NCBI GenBank assembly: GCA_030599055.1
Contig: JAUVOS010000056.1
Location: forward strand, 1-12,294
DNA from: Lutibacter sp.
GTDB lineage: Bacteria > Bacteroidota > Bacteroidia > Flavobacteriales > Flavobacteriaceae
Direction: 5' to 3'
DNA length: 12,294 nt
Below, in pieces: positions 6,678 to 12,294 of this stretch; position 1 is the first letter of the stretch, and each line of letters opens with the position of its first letter. Position numbers and translations under genes: made by a program. The notes under the pieces were generated by a model. The model saw only the letters and a list, made by a program, of their open reading frames with translations. It did no database searches and was not told the DNA's origin.

Positions 6678-7720
6678 CAAAACCCTGAATATTCATCTAC
6701 TAAGTCTAGTAAGTCGATTGTAAAATCTTTTTGCTGTGCACAAGGTGCAATTCCTTGTTGCTCGATGTGTTTTGCCAAGTACATTTGTTCCTCTTGCCCC
6801 GGTGTAGGAATAAAAAATGCTTTCTTTTGAAGTACCGCTACATCCATTATTGTGGAATAACCCGAACGAGCAATAACCAGTTCACTTGCGTTTATTACTT
6901 TTTGCAAATCAGTTCCTAACAAATAATTATAAAGTGTGTAAGAACCTTTTTGCTTTCTTATGACTTTATCCTCAATTACTCCTCTTACAAAACAGATTTT
7001 TTTAGTTGAATTTCTTAGTTCTTTTAACACTTTCTTTTCTAAAATACTTCTTTGAGGTTCCGGCCCAGACAAAAGCACCAAAATATCGTATTTTTTTGGG
7101 AGCTTCTGTTTTTGAAATTGGCTTAATAAGTCAATGTATTTAATGGGTGTTTTTAGCTTGATATTATGTGATAAATCACCACTTAAATTAGGTGTTTCTT
7201 TTACATCAGGAATCCAACATTCATCAAAATTTGAAATAATACCTTGGTGAATTCTTGTGGTTAAACTCGTTGTTACACCTGATTTCACTCGTAATTGATG
7301 TGTTATATAAATACTAGGAATCGACTTGTGATATACGCCAAATCTATTGTCTGAAATAATTGCATCTATACCTTCGCTTTTGACTATTTCTTGTATTATT
7401 CGACACTCTTTTCGATAGGTTTTATAAAATTTTGGGACTTGAAACAATAATTTTACTTTAAACAGCTTTTTGTTTTTTGCATAGACAACATCGTAACTTG
7501 GTAATTCATGACTAGGAAGGTTCGGGAAAACTTTTTGAAGCAGCAGTAATGCATCACCATCTGATGCAATTATAGGTTTAAAACTCTGTTCTTGAAGTTG
7601 TTTAATTATAGGAATACAACGTGTAGCGTGACCAATACCCCAATTTAAAACAGCAACTAAAATAGTTCCATTGTCAGGGAACTTGTCTAGATGTTTTTTT
7701 AAATCAAAAGCTTTAAACAT
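6677..7720 (-). CDS. MurG/GT28-like glycosyltransferase
   Basis: A 347-residue protein with the two-domain GT-B pattern. The N-terminal domain has ILVAVLNWGIGHATRCIPII around residues 20-39, the glycine-rich acceptor-side loop typical of MurG and MGT-like enzymes, and a possible SDNRFGVY segment at 123-130. The C-terminal domain has LLSGPEPQR (216-224) and the donor-binding region ARSGYSTIMD (284-293) followed by PTPGQEEQ (305-312), as in the glycosyltransferase family 28 C-terminal domain. No signal peptide or membrane span is seen, so it is probably cytoplasmic or peripheral, using a nucleotide sugar. It is not MurG itself: the motifs differ and no cell-wall genes flank it. Acceptor and donor cannot be told. 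There is no in-frame ATG between residue 1 and the conserved core, so the start at 7720 is kept despite an extension of about 18 residues. Confidence 0.8.
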   Translation of the reverse strand: MFKAFDLKKHLDKFPDNGTILVAVLNWGIGHATRCIPIIKQLQEQSFKPIIASDGDALLLLQKVFPNLPSHELPSYDVVYAKNKKLFKVKLLFQVPKFYKTYRKECRIIQEIVKSEGIDAIISDNRFGVYHKSIPSIYITHQLRVKSGVTTSLTTRIHQGIISNFDECWIPDVKETPNLSGDLSHNIKLKTPIKYIDLLSQFQKQKLPKKYDILVLLSGPEPQRSILEKKVLKELRNSTKKICFVRGVIEDKVIRKQKGSYTLYNYLLGTDLQKVINASELVIARSGYSTIMDVAVLQKKAFFIPTPGQEEQMYLAKHIEQQGIAPCAQQKDFTIDLLDLVDEYSGF

Positions 7721-7800
7721 TGTATAGCTATCTGTGGTTATTTTCCATTTCTATAATAGACAAATTCAAATTGTAGCCTATCAATCTTTTTTGTTATTTC

Positions 7801-7849
7801 TATATTGCATTTTTTAAATATATTGCAAATCTCATATTGCAATATATTT
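7801..7849. repeat. Cluster of TATTGCA motifs with 13-bp inverted repeat
   Basis: AAATATATTGCAA (7816-7828) is the exact reverse complement of TTGCAATATATTT (7837-7849), eight bases apart. A further TATATTGCA lies at 7801-7809, and ATATTGCAATAT (7834-7845) is a perfect 12-bp palindrome. The cluster lies 81 to 129 bases upstream of the glycosyltransferase start and downstream of purD. It may be a set of regulator sites or a weak purD terminator. The T-run (7847-7852) favours the plus strand, where no gene ends. Confidence 0.5.
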
Positions 7850-7912
7850 TTTAATTGATTCGAAAAGAAGTACCCACATCATTTATGGTATAATCTGTTT
7901 TTTCAGAAAAGA

Positions 7913-9184
7913 CTACAAATCAAATCCGATATCCTTACGATAATTCATTTTATCAAAATTGATTTTTTTTAAGTTAGCATAAGATTTTTCAAGAGCTTCC
8001 TTAAAATCTTTTCCGAAGGATGTAACAGCTAAAACTCTGCCTCCATTGCTTAGGATTTTATCATCAACGGCTTTGGTGCCTGCATGAAAAACAATAGAAT
8101 CGGTTACTTTATCAATTCCTGTTATGGTTTTTCCGTTTTCATATTTTTCAGGATAACCGCCCGAAACTGCCATTACAGTAGTAGCACTTTGTGGCGTGAT
8201 TTGTATTTTATAATTTGTCAATGTTCCCGTTGTAGTTGCTATAAACAACTCCAATAAATCAGATTGTATGCGAGGGACGACTACTTCTGTTTCCGGATCA
8301 CCCATTCGAACATTGTATTCGATAACGAGCGGTTTATCATCGACAATCATTAAACCAAAAAACAGAAATCCTAGAAAATCAATTTTATCTTTTTGTAAGC
8401 CTTTTATACTGGGTTGAATAATTGTTTTTTCAATTTTTGTTAACAATTTATCATCTGCAAAAGGAACCGGAGAAATTGCTCCCATTCCTCCTGTATTTAG
8501 ACCTGTATCGCCTTCTCCGATGCGTTTATAATCCTTTGCATTTGGTAAAATAACATAGTCTTTACCATTAGTTAATGCAAAACAGCTCATTTCTATACCG
8601 TCAAGGTATTCTTCGATTACAACTGTTTGACCGGCTTCACCAAACTTTTGGTTTGTAAGCATTTCTTTTAGTTCGCGTTTTGCTTCTTGAACCGTATCAA
8701 TAATTAAAACCCCTTTTCCGGCAGCCAGACCATCTGCTTTGAGTACATAGGGCGCTTTTAATTCCTCTAAAAATTGATAGCCTTTATCGAGTGTCTCTTT
8801 TGTAAAACTTTGATATTTGGCCGTTGGAATATTGTGGCGTATCATAAACTCTTTAGCAAATTCTTTGCTTCCTTCTAATTGAGCTCCTTGTTTTTTGGGG
8901 CCGATAACTGCTACATCATTTAACTCTTTATCTTTACTAAAATAATCGTGGATACCTTCGACTAAGGGAACTTCGGGTCCTACGATAACTAACTTAATTT
9001 GATGTTGTAATACTGTTTCTTTGATCGCTTTAAAGTCAGAAACACCTAGCGGAATATTGATTCCTATCTGTGCTGTACCGGCATTACCCGGAGCAATAAA
9101 TAATTGATTTAATAGTGGACTTTGGGCTAATTTCCATGCTAAAGTGTGTTCGCGGCCTCCGGAGCCTAAGATAAGTACATTCAT
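7913..9184 (-). CDS. purD: Phosphoribosylamine--glycine ligase (GAR synthetase)
   Basis: A 423-residue cytoplasmic ATP-grasp enzyme that joins glycine to 5-phosphoribosylamine with ATP to give GAR, the second committed step of purine synthesis. The N-domain opens with MNVLILGSGGREHTLAWKL. GPEVPLVEGI lies at 69-78. The ATP-grasp core shows KADGLAAGKGVLI (149-161), RIGEGDTGLNTGGMGA (221-236) and the metal-binding EYNVRMGDPETE (289-300). The C-terminal domain has AVSGGYPEKY (339-348) and FHAGTK. Length and order match the family (E. coli PurD is about 429 residues). It is a stand-alone gene here rather than part of a purine cluster or a fusion with other GAR enzymes. A TACTTTTG -7 element gives a leader of about 20 bases. 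No strong terminator is seen after it. Confidence 0.98.
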   Translation of the reverse strand: MNVLILGSGGREHTLAWKLAQSPLLNQLFIAPGNAGTAQIGINIPLGVSDFKAIKETVLQHQIKLVIVGPEVPLVEGIHDYFSKDKELNDVAVIGPKKQGAQLEGSKEFAKEFMIRHNIPTAKYQSFTKETLDKGYQFLEELKAPYVLKADGLAAGKGVLIIDTVQEAKRELKEMLTNQKFGEAGQTVVIEEYLDGIEMSCFALTNGKDYVILPNAKDYKRIGEGDTGLNTGGMGAISPVPFADDKLLTKIEKTIIQPSIKGLQKDKIDFLGFLFFGLMIVDDKPLVIEYNVRMGDPETEVVVPRIQSDLLELFIATTTGTLTNYKIQITPQSATTVMAVSGGYPEKYENGKTITGIDKVTDSIVFHAGTKAVDDKILSNGGRVLAVTSFGKDFKEALEKSYANLKKINFDKMNYRKDIGFDL

Positions 9185-9210
9185 GATTGTAGTTGTTATT
9201 TTTTATAAGA

Positions 9211-9218
9211 CAAAAGTA
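9211..9218 (-). promoter_or_regulatory. Predicted -7 promoter element of purD
   Basis: On the minus strand the octamer is TACTTTTG, identical to the element upstream of ppdK. It lies 26 bases before the purD ATG, so transcription would begin near 9204. No -33 TTG at consensus spacing is visible, because the degenerate repeat begins there. Confidence 0.55.
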
Positions 9219-9239
9219 GTGAAATGCTTTGAGTTGTAG

Positions 9240-9382
9240 GGTGTGCAGAACTTACAGATTGCACGGAAAAGGTGAGCGATTTAGTTGGGCACACAGAAAC
9301 CACAGAAGGCACGGAAAAATTGAAGGGTTTTATTGTACACACAGAATACTCGGAACACACAGAGCAAGGAGCAAGGAACATG
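9240..9382. repeat. Degenerate ~48-bp tandem repeat (CACAGA-type)
   Basis: Three imperfect copies lie head to tail: 9240-9286, 9287-9334 and 9335 to about 9382. Shared pieces are CACACAGAA (9290-9298 and 9338-9346) and GCACGGAAAA (9261-9270 and 9309-9318), with further CACAGA words inside. The third copy runs into GAGCAAGGAGCAAGGAAC. The sequence is richer in G and C than its flanks. Short frames across it give periodic Cys/Ser-rich peptides that simply reflect the repeat. It fills the space between the stop of the sugar transferase gene and the purD promoter. Confidence 0.65.
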
Positions 9383-9393
9383 AAACAAAAAAA

Positions 9394-10797
9394 CTAATAA
9401 GCTTTATCCTCTCCTTGAAAAACATTGAGTATGGTTCGGGTAATAATATTAAGATCTAAAACAAAACTCCAGTTTTCAATATAAAACAGATCGTATTTTA
9501 CACGATTTATAATGTCTTCATCGGTTTCTATTTCACCTCTATATCCTTTTACTTGTGCTAGACCTGTTACGCCAGGTTTCACAAAATGACGTACCATGTA
9601 CTTGTCAACAACTTTTTTAAATAGTTTCGATTGGCTTAACATATGGGGGCGAGGCCCTACTACACTCATTTCGCCTTTGAATACATTAATGAACTGTGGC
9701 AATTCATCAATGCTTGTCTTCCTAATAAACTTTCCAATTTTTGTAATACGCAAATCATCCTTAACAGTTTGGTCTTTTTCAGATCTTTCATTTACTCCCA
9801 TCGAGCGATATTTATAACACATAAAACTCTTTCCTCTCAAACCATCTCTTACTTGCTTAAAGAACACAGGGCCTTTACTTTCCTTTTTAATTAAAAGTGT
9901 GAGAATTGGGGTTAACCAAGATAGTACAAAGATGATAACAATCAATGAAAAAATAATATCAAAAAGACGTTTAAAAAACTTTACTACAGGTTTGTCAAAA
10001 GGTAGTTTTCTAATGGAAAGCACAGGCACATAACCATAATATTCGAGATACATATTTTTACTAAATAAATCTTGATGGTCAGGAATTAATTTAACTACAA
10101 CAAAATTTTGATCGGCTAAATCAATGATTTTATTCATGTTCTCTTGGCTCACCTCAGATATGGAACAATAAATTTCATCAATTTTATTCTCTACAACATA
10201 GTCAAAACTATCCTCTATTTTTCCTAGATGTTCAAGTTGACCACTTCCATTTTTAGTAAGTGCTTTATTGGTTTTTTGATATTTTAACTCTGGTTTTTTT
10301 TCATCTGAAAATACCCCCATAATTTTATAACCAAAATCTGATCTATTGGTCATAAAATTAATTAAGGGTTTTAAGCCTCCATTTGAACCGATGACAATAA
10401 TTTTTTTAAAGTTTCCTCCCTCAATTCTATATCGTCGTAATGCGCTAAAATATAGCGCCCTAAACAACATCACTGCAAAAAGAAATAGTACCAATAGCAT
10501 GGTTATATGCCTTATTGCGACCTCTGATTTAGTAAACGTAAAAAATGAAAAAACAGTTAATGAAAAAATTATTATCTGCGTTAAGAATTGCGTGACTACT
10601 TTCGTGATTTTTATAGTTCTACTAAAACTATATAACTTGACAAAATAGGCAATAATCAACCAAGTGATATTGAGATAAATTGCAAAGTACAAATTGTCAT
10701 AAAAATCTAACTTAAACCCAAAAAAAATGATATTTAATAGCAATAAATGTGCTATTATTGAAATTGGTTTTATCAGTACGGCATGTTGTTTTGACAA
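9394..10797 (-). CDS. Undecaprenyl-phosphate sugar phosphotransferase (WcaJ-like, exopolysaccharide initiation)
   Basis: A 467-residue inner-membrane enzyme of the polyprenyl glycosylphosphotransferase family. It moves a sugar-1-phosphate, often glucose, from its nucleotide onto undecaprenyl phosphate to start a polysaccharide repeat unit. Four hydrophobic segments span about 10-30, 36-56, 68-88 and 97-119. A Rossmann-like CoA-binding-type domain follows (KKIIVIGSNGG, 131-141). The catalytic domain opens with FFKRLFDIIFS and a membrane segment (274-302). It then carries GPVFFKQVRDGLRGKSF (309-325), CYKYRSM, TSIDELPQFINVFKGEMS with the Asp364-Glu365 dyad, VGPRP (380-384) and KPGVTGLAQVKGYRGE (407-422). 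The C-terminal AY ending is also typical. The start codon appears to be TTG: an in-frame TAG lies 11 codons upstream, there is no ATG between, and the next Met is residue 100, inside the fourth span. Sugar specificity cannot be read. Confidence 0.93.
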   Translation of the reverse strand: MSKQHAVLIKPISIIAHLLLLNIIFFGFKLDFYDNLYFAIYLNITWLIIAYFVKLYSFSRTIKITKVVTQFLTQIIIFSLTVFSFFTFTKSEVAIRHITMLLVLFLFAVMLFRALYFSALRRYRIEGGNFKKIIVIGSNGGLKPLINFMTNRSDFGYKIMGVFSDEKKPELKYQKTNKALTKNGSGQLEHLGKIEDSFDYVVENKIDEIYCSISEVSQENMNKIIDLADQNFVVVKLIPDHQDLFSKNMYLEYYGYVPVLSIRKLPFDKPVVKFFKRLFDIIFSLIVIIFVLSWLTPILTLLIKKESKGPVFFKQVRDGLRGKSFMCYKYRSMGVNERSEKDQTVKDDLRITKIGKFIRKTSIDELPQFINVFKGEMSVVGPRPHMLSQSKLFKKVVDKYMVRHFVKPGVTGLAQVKGYRGEIETDEDIINRVKYDLFYIENWSFVLDLNIITRTILNVFQGEDKAY

Positions 10798-10819
10798 AGT
10801 TTTTCTCTTAATATTTTGA

Positions 10820-10827
10820 CAAAAATA
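10820..10827 (-). promoter_or_regulatory. Predicted -7 element of the sugar transferase gene
   Basis: On the minus strand it reads TATTTTTG, a match to TAnnTTTG 22 bases before the TTG start codon. Transcription near 10813 would leave a leader of about 15 bases. This supports initiation at the TTG. No consensus -33 TTG is present. Confidence 0.45.
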
Positions 10828-10848
10828 AATCTATTTTTTCAAATAACC

Positions 10849-10919
10849 CCATTTTAAAAAAATATAACAATAGAAGTAATATCTGGCGTTTAATGATAGA
10901 TGATTCCTTTTTAAAATGG
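10849..10919. repeat. 12-bp inverted repeat in the divergent promoter region
   Basis: CCATTTTAAAAA (10849-10860) and TTTTTAAAATGG (10908-10919) are exact reverse complements with 47 bases between. Each lies roughly 35-50 bases upstream of one of the two predicted divergent transcription starts, so the arrangement is nearly symmetrical. They could be regulator or UP-like sites for both genes. AT-rich coincidence is possible, though the CC/GG ends match too. Confidence 0.45.
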
Positions 10920-10947
10920 TTGCGTTTTCTAATCAATGGAAAAGAAT

Positions 10948-10955
10948 TATCTTTG
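10948..10955 (+). promoter_or_regulatory. Predicted -7 element of the acyltransferase gene
   Basis: TATCTTTG matches TAnnTTTG and ends only six bases before the ATG at 10962. Transcription would start within a few bases of the ATG, which implies a leaderless or nearly leaderless mRNA. A TAG two codons upstream of the ATG rules out an earlier in-frame start. Confidence 0.5.
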
Positions 10956-10961
10956 TAGCAT

Positions 10962-11672
10962 ATGAAAACTTATAAAATAATTGAGGGTCTTTTTACAAAA
11001 GTTAAAAAAGAGAAGGTAACAATATCCTATCCTTTTTCTTTAAAAGAACTATTGACAATTTTAAACGAAAAAGGTTGGGCATTAGTAAGAGGTATGCTCT
11101 TTGTAAAACCTTTTTTAAAGAAAAATAAGGGCCTTCTTTTTGCGGGAAAAGGAGCGAAAATTCAATTTGGACATAAAATTAAAACCGGTAGTGGTCTCAA
11201 CCTTATGGCGCACTCAACAATAAATGCGTTAAGTTATGATGGTGTTGAAATCGGAAATAATTTTACATTAGGAAAATATGCTATTATTGAATGTACAGGA
11301 GTACTCCGAAACGTCGGAAATTCATTGAAAATCGGTAATAATGTAGGAATAAATCATTATTGCTTTATAGGAGTGAGAGGAGATATCGTTATTGGTGATA
11401 ATGTTATTTTCGGTCCAAGAGTTAATGTATTTTCTGAAAATCATAATTACTCGGATCTTGATGTTCCCATAAAAAATCAAGGAGTTACTAAAGATAAAAC
11501 TATAATAGGAAATGATGTATGGATTGGTGCAAATGTGTCAATAATGTCTGGTGTAAAAATTGGAAATGGTTGTATCATTGCAGCTGGTGCCGTTGTTACA
11601 AAAAACACTCCTGATTATTCAATTGTGGGAGGAATTCCTGCAAAAATTTTAAAAAATCGAAAAACTAACTAG
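10962..11672 (+). CDS. Hexapeptide-repeat (left-handed beta-helix) acyltransferase
   Basis: A 236-residue protein of the WcaF/VatD-like O-acyltransferase type, expected to move an acetyl group from acetyl-CoA onto a sugar in the cytoplasm. Residues 1-60 form a non-repeat N-terminal part. From about 66 onward hexapeptide turns appear (VEIGNN, LKIGNN, IVIGDN, TIIGND, VWIGAN, VKIGNG). The loop FSENHNYSD (157-165) supplies the likely catalytic His161. The C-terminus has AAGAVVTKNTPDYSIVGGIPAKILK, the usual CoA-pocket ending. It is not a serine acetyltransferase, as no CysE N-domain is seen. It reads away from the initiating sugar transferase and lies 37 bases before a radical SAM gene on the same strand, so a polysaccharide-decorating role is inferred. 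The substrate is unknown. The start is fixed by an in-frame TAG two codons upstream. Confidence 0.9.
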   Translation: MKTYKIIEGLFTKVKKEKVTISYPFSLKELLTILNEKGWALVRGMLFVKPFLKKNKGLLFAGKGAKIQFGHKIKTGSGLNLMAHSTINALSYDGVEIGNNFTLGKYAIIECTGVLRNVGNSLKIGNNVGINHYCFIGVRGDIVIGDNVIFGPRVNVFSENHNYSDLDVPIKNQGVTKDKTIIGNDVWIGANVSIMSGVKIGNGCIIAAGAVVTKNTPDYSIVGGIPAKILKNRKTN

Positions 11673-11709
11673 TTACATCTGAGAAATCAGAACACAAAAT
11701 CAATCTAAA

Positions 11710-12294
11710 ATGAAAAAAACTCCAATGCCTACCGATGTTTCCATCATCACAACTTATCGTTGTCAGATGGCGTGTAAAATGTGTGATATATGGAAAAATC
11801 CAACCGATAAGAAAAAAGAAATAACCGCTAAGGAGTTGGAAATGCTTCCCAACTTTAAATTTGTTAATATTACGGGAGGCGAACCTTTCTTGAGAAGTGA
11901 TTTAGAAGAAATTGTTGAAGTAATGTTTCGAAAATCAAAACGTATCGTCATTTCTACATCAGGCTGGCATACAGAAAAAATCTTACGATTGGCAAAACGT
12001 TTTCCTACTATCGGAATACGCGTGAGCATTGAAGGTTTGGAAGCAAAAAATGATGAACTACGAGGACGTGAAACAGGCTTTAAAAGGGGAATCGCCACAC
12101 TGGAAGGTTTGCGTAAATTAGGAGTAAAGGATATTGGTTTCGGAATTACTGTTTCTAATAAAAATTCTAGCGATATGCTTGATTTATATGAGTTAAGCAA
12201 AGATATGAAAATGGAATTTGCTACGGCAGCTTTCCACAATTCATACTATTTTCACAAGGACGATAATTTTATTACCAACCAAGATGTTGTCATC
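11710..12294 (+). CDS. Radical SAM protein, N-terminal part (cut by window end)
   Basis: An open frame from the ATG at 11710 to the last base gives 195 residues with no stop. It begins MKKTPMPTDVSIITTYRCQM, and Cys18, Cys22 and Cys25 form the CxxxCxxC motif (CQMACKMC) that binds the 4Fe-4S cluster. NITGGEPFLRSDL (about 53-65) is the SAM-binding GGE region, and VSIEGLEAKNDELRGRETGF (about 105-124) is the barrel strand seen in MoaA/SPASM-like members. Such enzymes cleave S-adenosylmethionine to a radical and modify peptides, sugars, lipids or cofactors. The substrate and any C-terminal SPASM domain lie beyond the window. It is probably co-transcribed with the acyltransferase 37 bases upstream. 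No TAnnTTTG promoter is seen between them. The family call is sure, the function open. Confidence 0.9.
   Translation, partial: MKKTPMPTDVSIITTYRCQMACKMCDIWKNPTDKKKEITAKELEMLPNFKFVNITGGEPFLRSDLEEIVEVMFRKSKRIVISTSGWHTEKILRLAKRFPTIGIRVSIEGLEAKNDELRGRETGFKRGIATLEGLRKLGVKDIGFGITVSNKNSSDMLDLYELSKDMKMEFATAAFHNSYYFHKDDNFITNQDVVI

Noticed and set aside
7901..7914. TCTG-TTTTTT-CAGA next to the purD stop as a purD terminator
   Set aside because: There are only four base pairs and, on the minus strand, no T-run follows the hairpin.
9196..9381. Minus-strand Cys/Ser-rich 61-codon frame upstream of purD
   Set aside because: Its periodic composition follows the degenerate DNA repeat, and it overlaps the predicted purD promoter. 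It has no start context or homology that I recognise.
9240..9382. CRISPR array
   Set aside because: The copies are diverged throughout, with no constant repeat alternating with unique spacers, and there are no cas genes nearby.
9229..9459. Plus-strand 76-codon frame over the same repeat
   Set aside because: It crosses the repeat and runs into the antisense strand of the sugar transferase 3' end. The peptide composition is dictated by the repeat.
10346..10648. Plus-strand 100-codon frame opposite the sugar transferase
   Set aside because: It is antisense to the membrane-spanning N-terminal half of a well-supported gene, and AT-rich hydrophobic coding readily leaves such open frames.
11763..12239. 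Minus-strand open frame of 158 codons at the right end
   Set aside because: It lies antisense to the radical SAM gene, whose CxxxCxxC and GGEP motifs show the plus strand is coding. The minus-strand peptide has no recognisable domain.

Overview
The window looks like chromosomal DNA of a Bacteroidota member, most likely family Flavobacteriaceae. The DNA is AT-rich, start codons lack a Shine-Dalgarno sequence, and several genes are preceded by the Bacteroidota -7 promoter element TAnnTTTG. There is also a secreted protein with a type IX secretion (T9SS) C-terminal sorting domain and a lipoprotein with a Bacteroidota-style lipobox.

Layout. Positions 1-163 hold the 3' end of a pseudouridine-5'-phosphate glycosidase gene (psuG), followed on the same strand by a DUF4846-type lipoprotein (245-1108). 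Its stop codon abuts the stop codon of a convergent predicted outer-membrane protein (1109-2011, minus). Further right on the minus strand is a T9SS-exported protein with three tandem repeats (2215-3327), closed by a clear terminator. A 499-bp divergent intergenic region separates it from pyruvate, phosphate dikinase (ppdK, 3827-6547, plus). ppdK converges on a GT28/MurG-like glycosyltransferase (6677-7720, minus). The 129 bases between them are almost entirely hairpins, including two palindromes built in the same nested way. purD (7913-9184, minus) follows, then a degenerate repeat of about 48 bp, then an initiating sugar transferase for exopolysaccharide (9394-10797, minus). Divergent from it run a hexapeptide acyltransferase (10962-11672) and a radical SAM protein cut by the window end (11710-12294).

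How the genes fit together. The left two thirds are mostly housekeeping or envelope genes without an obvious shared pathway: pseudouridine salvage, PEP/pyruvate interconversion and purine synthesis. From about 9394 to the right end the genes look like the start of a surface or exopolysaccharide locus: a WcaJ-like transferase loading the first sugar on undecaprenyl phosphate, a sugar O-acetyltransferase, and a radical SAM enzyme of unknown substrate. The divergent promoter region between the two arms carries a 12-bp inverted repeat placed about the same distance from both predicted promoters.

I found no phage, IS element, CRISPR array, tRNA or rRNA, and no unmistakably new system. The most unusual items are the nested palindromes after ppdK, the symmetric dyad in the polysaccharide promoter region with a nearly leaderless acyltransferase gene, and the repeat-built T9SS protein with its long structured upstream region.
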